NCBI RefSeq assembly: GCF_002078605.1 | Contig: NZ_MSJR01000005.1 | Span: forward strand, 189,922 to 223,142 | Reading direction: 5' to 3' | Length of the DNA stretch: 33,221 nucleotides | Source: Salegentibacter sediminis | Lineage (GTDB): Bacteria > Bacteroidota > Bacteroidia > Flavobacteriales > Flavobacteriaceae | Part shown: in pieces, positions 24,763 to 33,221 of the stretch | Numbering within the stretch: position 1 is the first letter of the stretch | Layout of the letters: every line of letters starts with the position of its first letter | The notes under the pieces: generated by a model | Database searches by the model: none | Told to the model about the DNA's origin: nothing | Seen by the model: the letters and a program-made list of their open reading frames with translations, nothing else | Translations under genes and position numbers: made by a program

Positions 24763-25623
24763 GTGAAAACTAAAAAATCCTACCCCCAGGAAGTTTACCT
24801 GAATGGCAGCTGGCTTAAGCCGGAAAAGGCTCAGGTTTCTGTATTTGACCGTGGCTTTATGTTGGGCGATGGGATCTATGAGGTGAGTCCGTTTTATAAG
24901 GGGAAGGCTTTTAAGCTTCAGGAACACCTGCAGCGGCTTCAGTATTGCCTGGATGAGATAGGCCTTGATTTTGATGCTTTCTCTTTAGAAGAGATCATTT
25001 ATGAAGCTATAGAACGCGCAAAACTTTCTGATGAAGATTGCGCGGTGTATATGCAGGTAAGCAGGGGAACGGCTCCCAGAAGCCACTTCGTCCCCGAAAA
25101 GATTGAAGCTACAATTTTGCTGTATGCCTTCCCCGTTACTTTAGAAGGCTTTGAAAAAAAGACCTGGGACGTGATGGCTACGGAAGATAAGCGCTGGCAT
25201 CGTTGTGATATTAAATCTACCGCCCTTTTGGCCAATGTAATGGCCAACGAAGAAGCCATCGCTGCCGGTTTCGCTGAAAACCTGCTGGTACGCAAAGGAT
25301 ATTTTACCGAAGGTTCCCACTCCAGCCTCTTTTTTATAAAATACGGAGTGGTGCATACCCATCCCGAAGGTCCCGAGATCCTCTCGGGCATTACCCGGGC
25401 CGAAGTGATTAAAATCTGCAACGACTTAGGAATCAAAGTGCGGGAAAAAGCCGTTCATATTGACGAACTGGTGGAAGTAGAAGAAATTTTTGTTACCGGC
25501 ACCACCACGCAAATTATACCCGTAAGTTCCATTACCCACAATAACAAAAAGGTTTATAGCGCCAGCAAAGACAGCATTACCAAAAAATTACAACAGGTTT
25601 TTATAGAACGCACCAGAAGCTAG
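24763..25623 (+). CDS. class IV PLP aminotransferase, probably D-amino-acid transaminase-like
   Basis: The gene encodes 286 residues with a GTG start at 24763; no ATG occurs near the expected N-terminus. Fold type IV motifs are: G-F-M-L-G-D-G-I-Y-E-V at 31-41, R-C-D-I-K-S with the PLP lysine near 158, A-N-V-M-A-N-E-E-A, E-G-S-H-S-S-L-F-F, S-G-I-T-R and T-G-T-T-T-Q-I-I-P-V. The lysine context R-C-D-I-K-S resembles D-alanine aminotransferases more than BCATs, which would supply D-Glu/D-Ala for peptidoglycan. 4-amino-4-deoxychorismate lyase is less likely. It lies 145 bp after the repeat cluster. A TACTCTTG sequence (24756-24763) overlaps the GTG and so is probably not its promoter. Confidence 0.85.
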   Translation: MKTKKSYPQEVYLNGSWLKPEKAQVSVFDRGFMLGDGIYEVSPFYKGKAFKLQEHLQRLQYCLDEIGLDFDAFSLEEIIYEAIERAKLSDEDCAVYMQVSRGTAPRSHFVPEKIEATILLYAFPVTLEGFEKKTWDVMATEDKRWHRCDIKSTALLANVMANEEAIAAGFAENLLVRKGYFTEGSHSSLFFIKYGVVHTHPEGPEILSGITRAEVIKICNDLGIKVREKAVHIDELVEVEEIFVTGTTTQIIPVSSITHNNKKVYSASKDSITKKLQQVFIERTRS

Positions 25624-25700
25624 GCTTTTAAAAGACTTGCCAGGCCTTTGTTCTTTGTGAAAATAGGTAGAATGAGTCACGACCAGCTTTAAAATGGGAT

Positions 25701-27164
25701 TTATTCTTCAATAAATTTTTTATAGTGCTCGTAGCGTAAAAATATATCCCTTACATAATTGTATGGCTCTCTTCCTCTCACAAAACCGTGTCTAACCACA
25801 TCATCCAGGTAGTATTTCTTATCCTTTAATTTCAGTATATATTCTTCTACATTTTCATCCCATACATGCGGGTTCCTGCCATTTTTTTCTGCCAGGCGCA
25901 TAGCATCATATACATGACCTGCCCCACAGTTGAAGGCGGCTAAAGTGAACTTTATTTTTTGGATTGAGTCTTTTACAACTTCAAAATTATCACGCATCCT
26001 GTCTAAGTATTTTACGCCTCCTGCTACATTTTGTTCCGGGTTGTGATTGTTGCTCACGCCAACTTCTTTGGCCGTAGCCGGCATTAGTTGTATTAGTCCG
26101 GTTGCTCCTGCCCAGGATTCTGCTTTAGGGTCAAACCTGGATTCCTGGTAAATCTGGGAAGAAAGAAAACGCCAATCCCATCCTATTTCAGAAGCATTTG
26201 CTTTAATAATATCGTCGTACTTACTAATCTTATTGCTGTTTTTACTGTAGAAATCGCTTTTAATCCTACTTCTATTAGATCTGGTGTTTTTAAAGTACTT
26301 ATTGTAAATCACATAGTAATCGTCTGACTTTTTCTCTTTTTCAATCCATTTGTTTATCGCCTTGAGCAGCTGGGGAGAATTCTGTCTTACCGCCCAGGCT
26401 ATGCGTTGTGAGAAGGAAACCCTGGTGTCGATATTTAGAATAGGGTAGTAGGTTTTATTGATAGCCGCAATATTGTGATCTGCAACGGTTCTTTCAATTT
26501 CACCATCCACTACCATTTTAATTATTTCATCTGTAGTAACATTTCCGTTAATATGTGCTATCGGAATGTCAGCACCAATCTCATTCTCTAAGTTTTTAAT
26601 TCTTTCAGCATAAGATGAATTTTCTCTAACCCACACGGTATCGTTGCTTAATTCAAGCGTGTTTGAAATCAGCTGTTTATCGATCTTGTAGCCGGGGAGG
26701 GAGCGCCAATTGTCAGGCATTCGCTGTACCAAAGCCTGGTGGGTTACGTAGTGGTTTTCTGTAAAACTCACCAATTTTTTTCTGGGCTCAGTGATGGTTA
26801 AACCATAAGCAATTAAATCGCCTTCACCCTTGTTCAGCATCTCAAATAGGTCATCGATATCTTCAGCGATTGTGATTTTAAGCTCTAAGCCTAAGTTTTT
26901 GGCCAGGCGCGATAACAACTCATATTCAAAGCCCATGGGCATTCCTTTATACAGGAAATAACTCGTGGAATTGTATATGCTTATCGCATGTAGCACCCCA
27001 TCTTTCTTTATAGCCTCCAGATCTCTGGAAATTTTATAAGGTTTAGGGACTTGTTGGGTTCCAGCCAGGCCATCCCCGGAGCCATTATCTCCTTGAGAAC
27101 AAGCTGCAAAAATTATAAAAACAACTATGAAAAGAGCGCTTCTTTTTAACTTCATAGCCTTCAA
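25701..27164 (-). CDS. MltF-like membrane-bound lytic murein transglycosylase, lipoprotein
   Basis: The gene encodes 487 residues (an alternative ATG lies 9 bp downstream). The lipobox F-A-A-C puts the lipidated residue at Cys22. Residues about 45-290 form a periplasmic solute-binding-protein-3-like module (G-V-L-H-A-I-S-I-Y-N-S-T-S-Y, G-F-E-Y-E-L-L-S-R-L-A). The SLT domain (about 325-470) has the catalytic glutamate in Y-Q-E-S-R-F-D (Glu341), then G-A-T-G-L-I-Q-L-M-P-A-T-A and A-A-F-N-C-G-A-G-H. This is the MltF architecture: a regulatory binding module fused to a lytic transglycosylase that cleaves glycan strands to 1,6-anhydro-MurNAc. It is likely attached to the outer membrane. It is a single gene, convergent with the aminotransferase. 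Confidence 0.93.
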   Translation of the reverse strand: MKAMKLKRSALFIVVFIIFAACSQGDNGSGDGLAGTQQVPKPYKISRDLEAIKKDGVLHAISIYNSTSYFLYKGMPMGFEYELLSRLAKNLGLELKITIAEDIDDLFEMLNKGEGDLIAYGLTITEPRKKLVSFTENHYVTHQALVQRMPDNWRSLPGYKIDKQLISNTLELSNDTVWVRENSSYAERIKNLENEIGADIPIAHINGNVTTDEIIKMVVDGEIERTVADHNIAAINKTYYPILNIDTRVSFSQRIAWAVRQNSPQLLKAINKWIEKEKKSDDYYVIYNKYFKNTRSNRSRIKSDFYSKNSNKISKYDDIIKANASEIGWDWRFLSSQIYQESRFDPKAESWAGATGLIQLMPATAKEVGVSNNHNPEQNVAGGVKYLDRMRDNFEVVKDSIQKIKFTLAAFNCGAGHVYDAMRLAEKNGRNPHVWDENVEEYILKLKDKKYYLDDVVRHGFVRGREPYNYVRDIFLRYEHYKKFIEE

Positions 27165-27533
27165 AATACAAATAAATAGGGGAGTTGCGGAAAATTTTGT
27201 TAAATAATAAAATATTTGACACTTGTTTAAGGCCGGGCTTTTTCCTGGTTTTAAATCTGTATCAGCAAATTCCCTATGTGATTTTTTAAGCAGTAAAGCC
27301 TAAAGATTACTCCCTGGTCCCCGATTCTACTTCTGATTAAAAGATTAACTAAAATCCAGCTAAATACCTGCTTAATAGATTTTTATGCTGAGATATATCA
27401 TTTTTAAAATAGTTGATGCATCATATTTTTAATAAAAAATTTGTTACAAACTAAATCATTTCAAAATGGGGCATCTGTCCCTATCCTGAGTCTGCGGTTA
27501 TGGGAGTTCTATGTTTTTTAATAATACACCACG
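27165..27533. other. gene-free intergenic region between divergent genes
   Basis: These 369 bp lie between the MltF gene (minus) and a membrane protein gene (plus). The region is AT-rich, with a palindrome TTTGTTACAAA at 27440-27450. I find no consensus -7 box for either gene, no credible small gene and no RNA motif. Confidence 0.5.
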
Positions 27534-28193
27534 ATGAAGAAAATCTACAACATAGGTTTTATAGCCGGGATGCTTGCATTTACGGCAAACGTATTTTTTA
27601 TAATTGCTCAAATCCTGCAACTTTTGGGTTTGCTTAGCTATCCTTATGATGAAATTTCAATCTACGGATTTTCTCTCTGTATCGTGATTCCGTTTTTATT
27701 AGAGATCTTAGCGCTTCATTATGTTACACCTAAGCAGAAAAAATTCTGGAGCCACGCTGCGCTTATCTTCACGGTGATCTACGCGATTTTTGTTACTGCA
27801 AATTACGTGGTGCAGCTCGCCACGGTTATTCCTTTTACCTTACAGGGCCGGGCCGACCAAATTGAAGTGCTCGTACAGTATCCACATTCCCTGTTTTGGA
27901 ATTTTGATGCTATAGGTTACATCGCTATGGGGATAGCTTCTTTTTTCGTGCTTCCTCTCTTTAAAAAGCAAAGATTCGACAAGTGGGTTCGGGCTGCATT
28001 TTTGGCAAATGTACTGGTCACACCACTCATCGCGTTTGTGTATTTCTACCCAAATTTTTCTGAAAAAATATTACTACTTGGCATCCCCTGGATAATTACC
28101 GCTCCATTAATGATGCTTTTACTGGCGCTACGTTTCAGGAAACAAAAAATAAAACATTTTGGAAACCAACAAAGAATGAAACAAAGCAAATAA
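27534..28193 (+). CDS. polytopic membrane protein of unknown function
   Basis: The gene encodes 219 residues with about six hydrophobic helices and a very basic tail (K-Q-K-I-K-H-F-G-N-Q-Q-R-M-K-Q-S-K). No signal peptide cleavage site is evident. I do not recognise a specific family. General resemblance is to small DUF4386-like or DoxX-like membrane proteins, but no motif supports a name. The gene stands 77 bp before the nitroreductase gene, which has its own box, so they may be separate transcripts. Confidence 0.75.
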   Translation: MKKIYNIGFIAGMLAFTANVFFIIAQILQLLGLLSYPYDEISIYGFSLCIVIPFLLEILALHYVTPKQKKFWSHAALIFTVIYAIFVTANYVVQLATVIPFTLQGRADQIEVLVQYPHSLFWNFDAIGYIAMGIASFFVLPLFKKQRFDKWVRAAFLANVLVTPLIAFVYFYPNFSEKILLLGIPWIITAPLMMLLLALRFRKQKIKHFGNQQRMKQSK

Positions 28194-28257
28194 AACCAGT
28201 GGCGGACTTAAATCAGAGCCTTGTTTCTACCAAAAAGTAAGAATTAAATAACTCCTT

Positions 28258-28265
28258 TAAATTTG
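28258..28265 (+). promoter_or_regulatory. -7 box for the nitroreductase gene (near-leaderless)
   Basis: TAAATTTG is a full match to TAnnTTTG. The predicted start is near 28270, one base before the ATG (28271). No TTG at the usual -33 distance. Confidence 0.5.
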
Positions 28266-28270
28266 AAATT

Positions 28271-29242
28271 ATGAAAACTCCGGAGCACATAAATGAAATC
28301 ATCGAATACGGAACCAAAGCACCTTCCGGCCATAATACTCAGCCCTGGAAGTTTTTAGTTAAGGAAAATGAGATCCATATATACCCTGATTTTGACAGAG
28401 AATTACCCATTGTAGATCCAGATAATCACGCTTTATACATTAGCCTGGGATGCGCTGCAGAAAATATGCTTTTAGCAGCAAAACATTTTGGGTATGATTG
28501 TACAATTAATCTTGTAACAGACGATAAAGACATATTCATTAAACTATCCTTGAGAAAAAGAGGATCTATAGAGAAGGATAATTTGTTCGACTATATTCAC
28601 ATCAGACAATCCACCCGGAATTTATATACGAATGATAAAGTTTCTTCCTCACATATAGCAGCCCTAAAGGAATCCTTCAATTTTAAAGGCATTGAAATTT
28701 TAATGTTTACCACTGCTGAAGAAATTGAAAAATTAGAAGCATTTATTATTGAAGGGAGTAACAGGCAGTTTCAAAATAAGGATTTTGTTAAGGAACTTGT
28801 CTCCTGGATTCGTTTTTCCAAAAAGGAGGTAGCACAAAAAAGAGACGGGATATGGCAGGCGAGTATGGGAATGCCGGAAGTTGGGAGAACATTGGGCAAT
28901 ATCATTATGAAAAATTTTGTTTCCGCAAGCAGTGAGGCAAAGCGATGGAAAAAACAAATAGAGGCTTCTGCAGGTTTTGCTTTATTTACAGTCGAAAAAA
29001 ATGATTTGGCTCATTGGGTTTTGCTGGGAAGAGCTTTTCAGCGTTTTGGCTTAACAGCCACCCAATTAAATATTAGCCATGCCCACGTAAATATGCCTTG
29101 TGAAGAAATACAGGTTCGAAATAAAATGGCAAAACAATTTGAGCTCACAGGGCATCCCTTGCTATTGATACGTTTTGGATACTCTAAAAAGATGCCCTAT
29201 TCCTACAGGCGGCCTTTGGCCGATGTTGTGGAAACTACTTAA
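28271..29242 (+). CDS. nitroreductase-fold protein, Acg type
   Basis: The gene encodes 323 residues. It starts I-I-E-Y-G-T-K-A-P-S-G-H-N-T-Q-P-W, the nitroreductase FMN-binding opening, and continues with D-x-D-x-x-x-L-P-I-V-D-P, Y-I-S-L-G-C-A-A-E-N-M-L-L-A-A and I-R-Q-S-T-R-N-L-Y. This long form with an internal repeat resembles the Acg family (mycobacterial Rv2032), whose members bind FMN under an occluding lid and have no known reductase activity. It may sequester FMN or serve in stress tolerance. Base composition is AT-richer than most of the window. It has a near-leaderless promoter prediction. Confidence 0.85.
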   Translation: MKTPEHINEIIEYGTKAPSGHNTQPWKFLVKENEIHIYPDFDRELPIVDPDNHALYISLGCAAENMLLAAKHFGYDCTINLVTDDKDIFIKLSLRKRGSIEKDNLFDYIHIRQSTRNLYTNDKVSSSHIAALKESFNFKGIEILMFTTAEEIEKLEAFIIEGSNRQFQNKDFVKELVSWIRFSKKEVAQKRDGIWQASMGMPEVGRTLGNIIMKNFVSASSEAKRWKKQIEASAGFALFTVEKNDLAHWVLLGRAFQRFGLTATQLNISHAHVNMPCEEIQVRNKMAKQFELTGHPLLLIRFGYSKKMPYSYRRPLADVVETT

Positions 29243-29347
29243 TACGGATGCCGGCTTAAGCCCTGGTTTGTTGAACAGGTTAATTATTTTCTTTCTAGGG
29301 ATGCCGCCTATTCGCATTATGTGCTGTGTGAACTGTGAAAGTGAAAA

Positions 29348-30352
29348 TTATTTAAGATGTTCTTTGATTTCCTTCTCTAAGTCATCTCCTCTAAGGTTCC
29401 TCGCAACTATCTCTCCATTTTTATCGATTAAAAAGTTAGTTGGAGTGGAATGAATTCCATAGCCACTAAAGATCTTTCCATTCCAGTTGTCCAAATTACT
29501 TAGTTGAGGCCAGGTTAAATTATCTTCTTTAATTGCTTCTATCCAATTAGATTTCTTAACATCATTTGAAACGCTAATTATTTCGAATCCTTTAGGATGA
29601 TATTTTGAATATACCTGAGTCAATTTTTTATTCATACCTCTACTGTGGCTACAAGATGAAGACCAAAATTGAAGTAGAGTTAATTGTCCTTTAAGTTCGG
29701 AAATTTTTTTTTCGATACCCATAGGGTTTGGTGCACTAAAATCATTATATTTTTCTCCAAGATCGGGAATATCTTTATCTAAATCATTTTTGATCTTCTG
29801 TCCAATAGAGGATACTTGAACATCTCTTGAAAGTTTTGAAAAATATTCTCCGATTTCATTCTGGCTCCATCGTTGGTTGCCATCCAGGATATAAGCGCTA
29901 AGTACAGAATTGGGATTTAGATTAATAAACTTCTTTTCTCTTAGCTTCAAAGAGTCCTTAGGAGTAGATTTTACATTAGCATAAACTGTTTGCTGCATCT
30001 TTGTAGACAAATTTTGAGTTTCTGAACCGGTGACTTTCGCATTTATAAACGTATTCTTTGTGGCATTAAAAGTCATAGGGTTCTTTTCAAGCCATAAATC
30101 TTTGAAGTTCTTGCGATCTTTTGTGAAGATCATTACATATAAAACAGGTTCCGGTAAATTTGTATTTAATAAAAATTCATTGTCTTTAACCAGTGCTGAA
30201 TCTATATTCCCTCCGTTAACAAGATCTCTTAAATAAAGGTAAGTTCCATCTTTAATACCAGAGGTTTTTCCTGATAATGAAAAGTCGTTCTTCTGAGCCA
30301 AAACAACATTAAAGCTTATTAAGCTTAGTAGAATTAATTTTTTTGAAATCAT
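29348..30352 (-). CDS. DUF4369/TlpA-like thioredoxin-family protein with a single cysteine
   Basis: The gene encodes 334 residues. A Sec signal peptide (about 1-20, ending V-L-A-Q) leads to a DUF4369-like beta domain (about 22-115). A helical stretch (115-200) and a thioredoxin-fold AhpC/TSA-like domain (about 205-334) follow. The active-site segment is F-W-S-S-S-C-S-H-S (Cys234), so the second cysteine of C-x-x-C is replaced by Ser237. Cys234 is the only cysteine in the protein. The cis-proline is kept (S-T-P-T, Pro304), and the segment F-L-I-D-K-N-G-E-I is typical. It could act as a thiol peroxidase-like or mixed-disulfide protein, but not as a classic dithiol reductase. A near-consensus box TAGCTTTA (minus, 30373-30380) lies 16 nt upstream of a predicted start. 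Confidence 0.82.
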   Translation of the reverse strand: MISKKLILLSLISFNVVLAQKNDFSLSGKTSGIKDGTYLYLRDLVNGGNIDSALVKDNEFLLNTNLPEPVLYVMIFTKDRKNFKDLWLEKNPMTFNATKNTFINAKVTGSETQNLSTKMQQTVYANVKSTPKDSLKLREKKFINLNPNSVLSAYILDGNQRWSQNEIGEYFSKLSRDVQVSSIGQKIKNDLDKDIPDLGEKYNDFSAPNPMGIEKKISELKGQLTLLQFWSSSCSHSRGMNKKLTQVYSKYHPKGFEIISVSNDVKKSNWIEAIKEDNLTWPQLSNLDNWNGKIFSGYGIHSTPTNFLIDKNGEIVARNLRGDDLEKEIKEHLK

Positions 30353-30547
30353 AAATTATTTGGAATTTGATTTAAAGCTAATAAAATTATCTGGAGCATT
30401 GTCTACATGGTTCCCGGATAATGCAAGTGGCGGGTTTTATGGATGCAGATTTGTGGACTGGGTTATTTTCTTGCCTGATTTCTAAAATTACACTTTTTAA
30501 GTGATAAGCCTTAGATGCGATGAGCCGTTGGGGTGCGACGTTTTTTA

Positions 30548-31312
30548 TTATTCTATTTCTTTTCTAATCAAATGCAAAATAGTGTCCAGATCATCCATTA
30601 TGGGATTATAATGTGCGTGTTCTGTCGCATAACTAGTGAAAATAAACATCAGAATATTGTTTTCAAATTCTGTGGAATTTAATAAATGTAAGTTGCTAAC
30701 CTCATTTTTACTTTTTGGTAAACCAATCTGACTATATACTCTTGTTTGTCCTAAAATTGTTCTAAGACTGCTTTTATCTGTTCTAAACATGTCCAGTACC
30801 TTTTCTCGTTGAACGCTTAATTCCTTCTCCTGTCTTGAAACATCTTCCATGGTAGACAGCCAGTTAGTCAATTGTTTTCTTAGTTCGGTATTGGAGAGGT
30901 TTTTGAGATTACCGGAATTAATCATTTCATTCAAGAGTGAATTATTTGGATTAAATGCGATATCACTAGAAAAGGTATTATAAAGAAGACTTGAAAAGGC
31001 TGTTTCAGTTGGAGTTTCATTCTTGTAGGTAATAAATTCTAATATTTTTTTAGAGTTATTAGAATTGCTTTTATTTACTGCAATCAATTCTTTTAACTTC
31101 GATCTACTGGTTTCAAATTCTTGTTCCAGGCCAAGTAAATATGTTTGTTCATAATTATTGTTTATTCGATTTTGATTAGCATTGTTGATCGCCAGGGCAA
31201 TTAAAATCCCAATAACCACCAGGATGATCTCTCCCAGCGCATAGAATAAGTATTTGGTAAACCTTTTCTCTGTTAGTAAACTTAGCCTGATCTTTCTGAA
31301 AATCTTTATCAT
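30548..31312 (-). CDS. DUF6090 family membrane-anchored protein
   Basis: The gene encodes 254 residues. A basic N-terminus (MIKIFRKIRLSLLTEKRFTK) is followed by one membrane helix (about 25-45, I-I-L-V-V-I-G-I-L-I-A-L-A-I). A long helical, coiled-coil-like extracytoplasmic part (46-254) comes next. This is the pattern of the DUF6090 family, which is common in Flavobacteriia and has no known function. It lies 4 bp after the DUF4386 gene in the same direction, so they form an operon. Confidence 0.82.
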   Translation of the reverse strand: MIKIFRKIRLSLLTEKRFTKYLFYALGEIILVVIGILIALAINNANQNRINNNYEQTYLLGLEQEFETSRSKLKELIAVNKSNSNNSKKILEFITYKNETPTETAFSSLLYNTFSSDIAFNPNNSLLNEMINSGNLKNLSNTELRKQLTNWLSTMEDVSRQEKELSVQREKVLDMFRTDKSSLRTILGQTRVYSQIGLPKSKNEVSNLHLLNSTEFENNILMFIFTSYATEHAHYNPIMDDLDTILHLIRKEIE

Positions 31313-31316
31313 CTGT

Positions 31317-31940
31317 CTAAATTTCGGCGGTACTCTTACCTCCTTTTAAAATAAGCCATATAGCAAATGACATTTCGCCTAAAATGCTTGGAATAGCTAC
31401 AAGTATCAAAAATATCGATTGATAATCACTATAATTTGAAATTAAAAAATGTGCAGAAGTATCAAGGATATACATAATTCCCGCAATCATAAGGAAAAGT
31501 GCAATAACTAAAGGTTTCCTGATAATTATGCCTAAAAGGATCAGGTGTATCCCAAAAAAGAATAAACCAATTAGCCAGATTGTGTTGAAAATATCAACCT
31601 GTCCAAGAATTTCCGCTTCTGTGGTTGATTTTATTGCAAATGGGAGCGCAAATATGGCTACACCCATAATGGCCGCGTGCATCATCCTGAAAGATATGCT
31701 TAAACCGGTCCAGGGATTTTCTTGATATAACTTATAAAGTCCCCAGGCCACCACCACATCAAACACCACAGTAATCAGAAATGCCAGGATGCCAAATCTG
31801 ACTAATAAAGCATTATTCTGAAGGGTTGCCATAGGCGATTCGCGTAGAGCTTCAAGAACAAAAAAATTAGCAAATATGGCAGCAAAAAATATTATCCAAT
31901 AACTTACGCCCGTAATTATTGATAAGGTTCTTGGTTGCAT
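31317..31940 (-). CDS. DUF4386 family membrane protein
   Basis: The gene encodes 207 residues with six hydrophobic helices. It begins M-Q-P-R-T-L-S-I-I-T-G-V-S-Y-W-I, and the D-V-V-V-A-W-G-L-Y and R-M-M-H-A-A segments are typical of DUF4386. The function is unknown. It is the first gene of a pair with the DUF6090 gene (4-bp gap) and lies 114 bp downstream of the serine hydrolase gene. Confidence 0.82.
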   Translation of the reverse strand: MQPRTLSIITGVSYWIIFFAAIFANFFVLEALRESPMATLQNNALLVRFGILAFLITVVFDVVVAWGLYKLYQENPWTGLSISFRMMHAAIMGVAIFALPFAIKSTTEAEILGQVDIFNTIWLIGLFFFGIHLILLGIIIRKPLVIALFLMIAGIMYILDTSAHFLISNYSDYQSIFLILVAIPSILGEMSFAIWLILKGGKSTAEI

Positions 31941-32054
31941 TTAAACATGTTAATTTTTAGTGATTCATTAGGTATAGCAACGGGAAATGGGGCGTTAAGC
32001 TACTGTATTGTAGTTGTTTGCCAATAAAATTAATATATTTTTTTAAATTTTCGA

Positions 32055-33092
32055 CTATTCTTTTTTACTAACTATTTTTAGGATTCGATTATACATTATT
32101 TCGGATAAGTTCCAGTTGTAACCCTCGAAGTTAACCGTGTTTGTAAATTGTATAATTACAGCATCAATATCCTTATGATATTTAGCAATAGTTTGATATC
32201 CTGGTATTAAGCCAGTATGCTCATACTTATAAATGGAAGAATATATCTCTTGTTCCTTCTTATTTCTAAAAGCGGAACCATCATTTAAGGCTCGAATAAA
32301 TTTGCTTAGATCTTCTGCGGTCGCAAGCATTGAGCCTACATTATCCGTTTTTAAATCCTTATCATAGCCCACATAGTAACCGCTCATCACATTATTTATG
32401 TTTACATCCTGAATTGATCTAAAGGTATGTTTTAGGTTCAAAGGATCTATAATCTCTTTTTGAATATATTCGAATTTATCATATCCAAGAACCCGGTTCA
32501 TTATTCTTCCAAGCAGTAGGTAATTGGTATTGGAATATTCATAATCTTCATTGGGTTTAAAGTTGGCAGGTTTATCCAAAACCAAGGCAAGTTGTTCATC
32601 TGCAGTTTCTTTAGGAACAGCCCAATACATATAGGTATCGGTAAAGTTGGGAATACCACTTCTATGCTGTACCAACATTCGTAAAGTGATTTTATCAGCA
32701 TATTCTATTCTCCCTTTTAATTCTGGTAAATAATCTGAGAGTGTTTTCTCCAATGATAACTTTCCATCATTCACCAGCTTCGCAACAGCTAAGGCATTAT
32801 ACAACTTACCTACACTAGCAATTTTAAATAATGAATTTGGGTCGGCGGGGGTTTTATTTTCCCTGTTTTTATAGCCCGAAGTATAAAATTCTGATTGATT
32901 CCCTTTTTTGTTGATACAAACAATTATACCATCAAATCCGTAATCCTCCGCTTTATTTACTTGTTTCTGAATGGAATCAGGTAACGGAGCTATCCAGGCT
33001 TTTACTATAGGCCAGGGCACAAAGTATAGGGAAACAATTGTTGCGGCGAACAATAGTATTCTAAGTATTACAGTCCTGGTTTTCCTTTCCAT
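32055..33092 (-). CDS. class C beta-lactamase-like serine hydrolase
   Basis: The gene encodes 345 residues. An N-terminal hydrophobic segment (about 8-30) serves as signal or anchor. The penicillin-binding-protein/class C fold has all three catalytic motifs: S-V-G-K (Ser93, Lys96), Y-S-N (Tyr186, Asn188) and H-T-G (His292-Gly294). The length is close to class C lactamases, but the family also includes esterases and D-amino-peptidases. A beta-lactam resistance role cannot be concluded. It acts outside the cytoplasm. Base composition is AT-rich, like the neighbouring genes. Upstream (33093-33221) shows no other gene. Confidence 0.88.
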   Translation of the reverse strand: MERKTRTVILRILLFAATIVSLYFVPWPIVKAWIAPLPDSIQKQVNKAEDYGFDGIIVCINKKGNQSEFYTSGYKNRENKTPADPNSLFKIASVGKLYNALAVAKLVNDGKLSLEKTLSDYLPELKGRIEYADKITLRMLVQHRSGIPNFTDTYMYWAVPKETADEQLALVLDKPANFKPNEDYEYSNTNYLLLGRIMNRVLGYDKFEYIQKEIIDPLNLKHTFRSIQDVNINNVMSGYYVGYDKDLKTDNVGSMLATAEDLSKFIRALNDGSAFRNKKEQEIYSSIYKYEHTGLIPGYQTIAKYHKDIDAVIIQFTNTVNFEGYNWNLSEIMYNRILKIVSKKE

Positions 33093-33221
33093 AGTATTTC
33101 GGCACCTATTAATAATTAGCTAAAACTGTCTTGGTTATCCCCGGTTGGAGTAGTAGAGGACATGCGGCTCGGTTGGCTTAATTTTAGTTTGTTGGTAAAT
33201 TTAATTATTTTCTCTCTAAGT

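Noticed and set aside
24756-24763. TACTCTTG as promoter of the class IV aminotransferase
   Set aside because: By the spacing seen elsewhere the transcript would start inside the coding region, after the GTG start. No alternative ATG is available.
27440-27450. TTTGTTACAAA palindrome as an operator
   Set aside because: It is short, in very AT-rich DNA, and has no promoter box in register, so chance is a sufficient explanation.
32055-33092. True antibiotic-resistance beta-lactamase
   Set aside because: The three class C motifs only define the fold. The family includes many esterases and peptidases, and nothing nearby (such as an ampR regulator) supports resistance.

Overview
The window is a chromosomal segment from a member of the Bacteroidota, most probably a Flavobacteriaceae species (a marine genus such as Gramella/Christiangramia or Salegentibacter would fit, but the genus is a guess). 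The evidence is: -7 boxes of the TAnnTTTG type instead of sigma70 -10 boxes, near absence of Shine-Dalgarno sequences, two SusC/CarboxypepD-type TonB receptors, DUF4369/TlpA-like proteins, the 50-residue DUF4295 protein beside rpmG, DUF6090 and DUF4386 proteins, and a plant-type glutaminyl cyclase lipoprotein. No rRNA, tRNA, phage, IS element or CRISPR array was found.

Layout. 0-1.4 kb (minus): an acyl-CoA thioesterase cut by the window edge, coupled to a glutaminyl cyclase lipoprotein. 1.47-3.2 kb (plus): the small SRP RNA, an SDR oxidoreductase and a transaldolase-family aldolase. 3.2-6.5 kb: a thioredoxin-fold lipoprotein without active-site cysteines, divergent from a YbiT-like ABC-F ATPase whose second ATP site looks dead. 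6.5-9.3 kb (minus): a probable copper-uptake operon, consisting of a small membrane-anchored cysteine protein and an OprC-like TonB receptor, with a CRP-type palindrome placed at about -42 of its promoter. 9.4-11.8 kb (minus): a second TonB-type outer-membrane beta-barrel protein. 12.2-14 kb: a CoA-binding protein and a sodium:solute symporter whose 3' ends overlap. 14-16.2 kb (plus): recR and a 2-oxoacid dehydrogenase E2. 16.3-16.7 kb (minus): a BLUF blue-light sensor. 16.8-19.8 kb (plus): a tight four-gene operon (DEDDh exonuclease, FAH-family protein, lone Hpt, cinA). 20-23.8 kb (plus): rpmB-rpmG-DUF4295, ftsY, an amidase lipoprotein and a small membrane protein. 23.8-24.6 kb: a cluster of about 99-bp composite palindromic repeats. 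24.8-28.2 kb: a class IV aminotransferase, an MltF-like lytic transglycosylase and a six-helix membrane protein. 28.3-33.1 kb: an AT-richer block with an Acg-type nitroreductase, a DUF4369/TlpA-like protein, DUF6090 and DUF4386 membrane proteins and a class C beta-lactamase-like serine hydrolase.

How the parts fit. Most of 1-23.8 kb is housekeeping: the SRP pathway is represented twice (SRP RNA and FtsY), and translation, recombinational repair, central carbon metabolism and NMN salvage are all present. The most functionally coherent accessory module is the copper cassette at 6.5-9.3 kb. The most unusual structural feature is the repeat cluster at 23.8-24.6 kb. The SRP RNA 5' end allows the local promoter geometry to be calibrated. 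Applied to other -7 boxes, it predicts that several genes here (CoA-binding protein, recR, SDR, nitroreductase, cysteine protein) are transcribed with no leader or only 1-3 nt, and it corrects several over-extended start codons.
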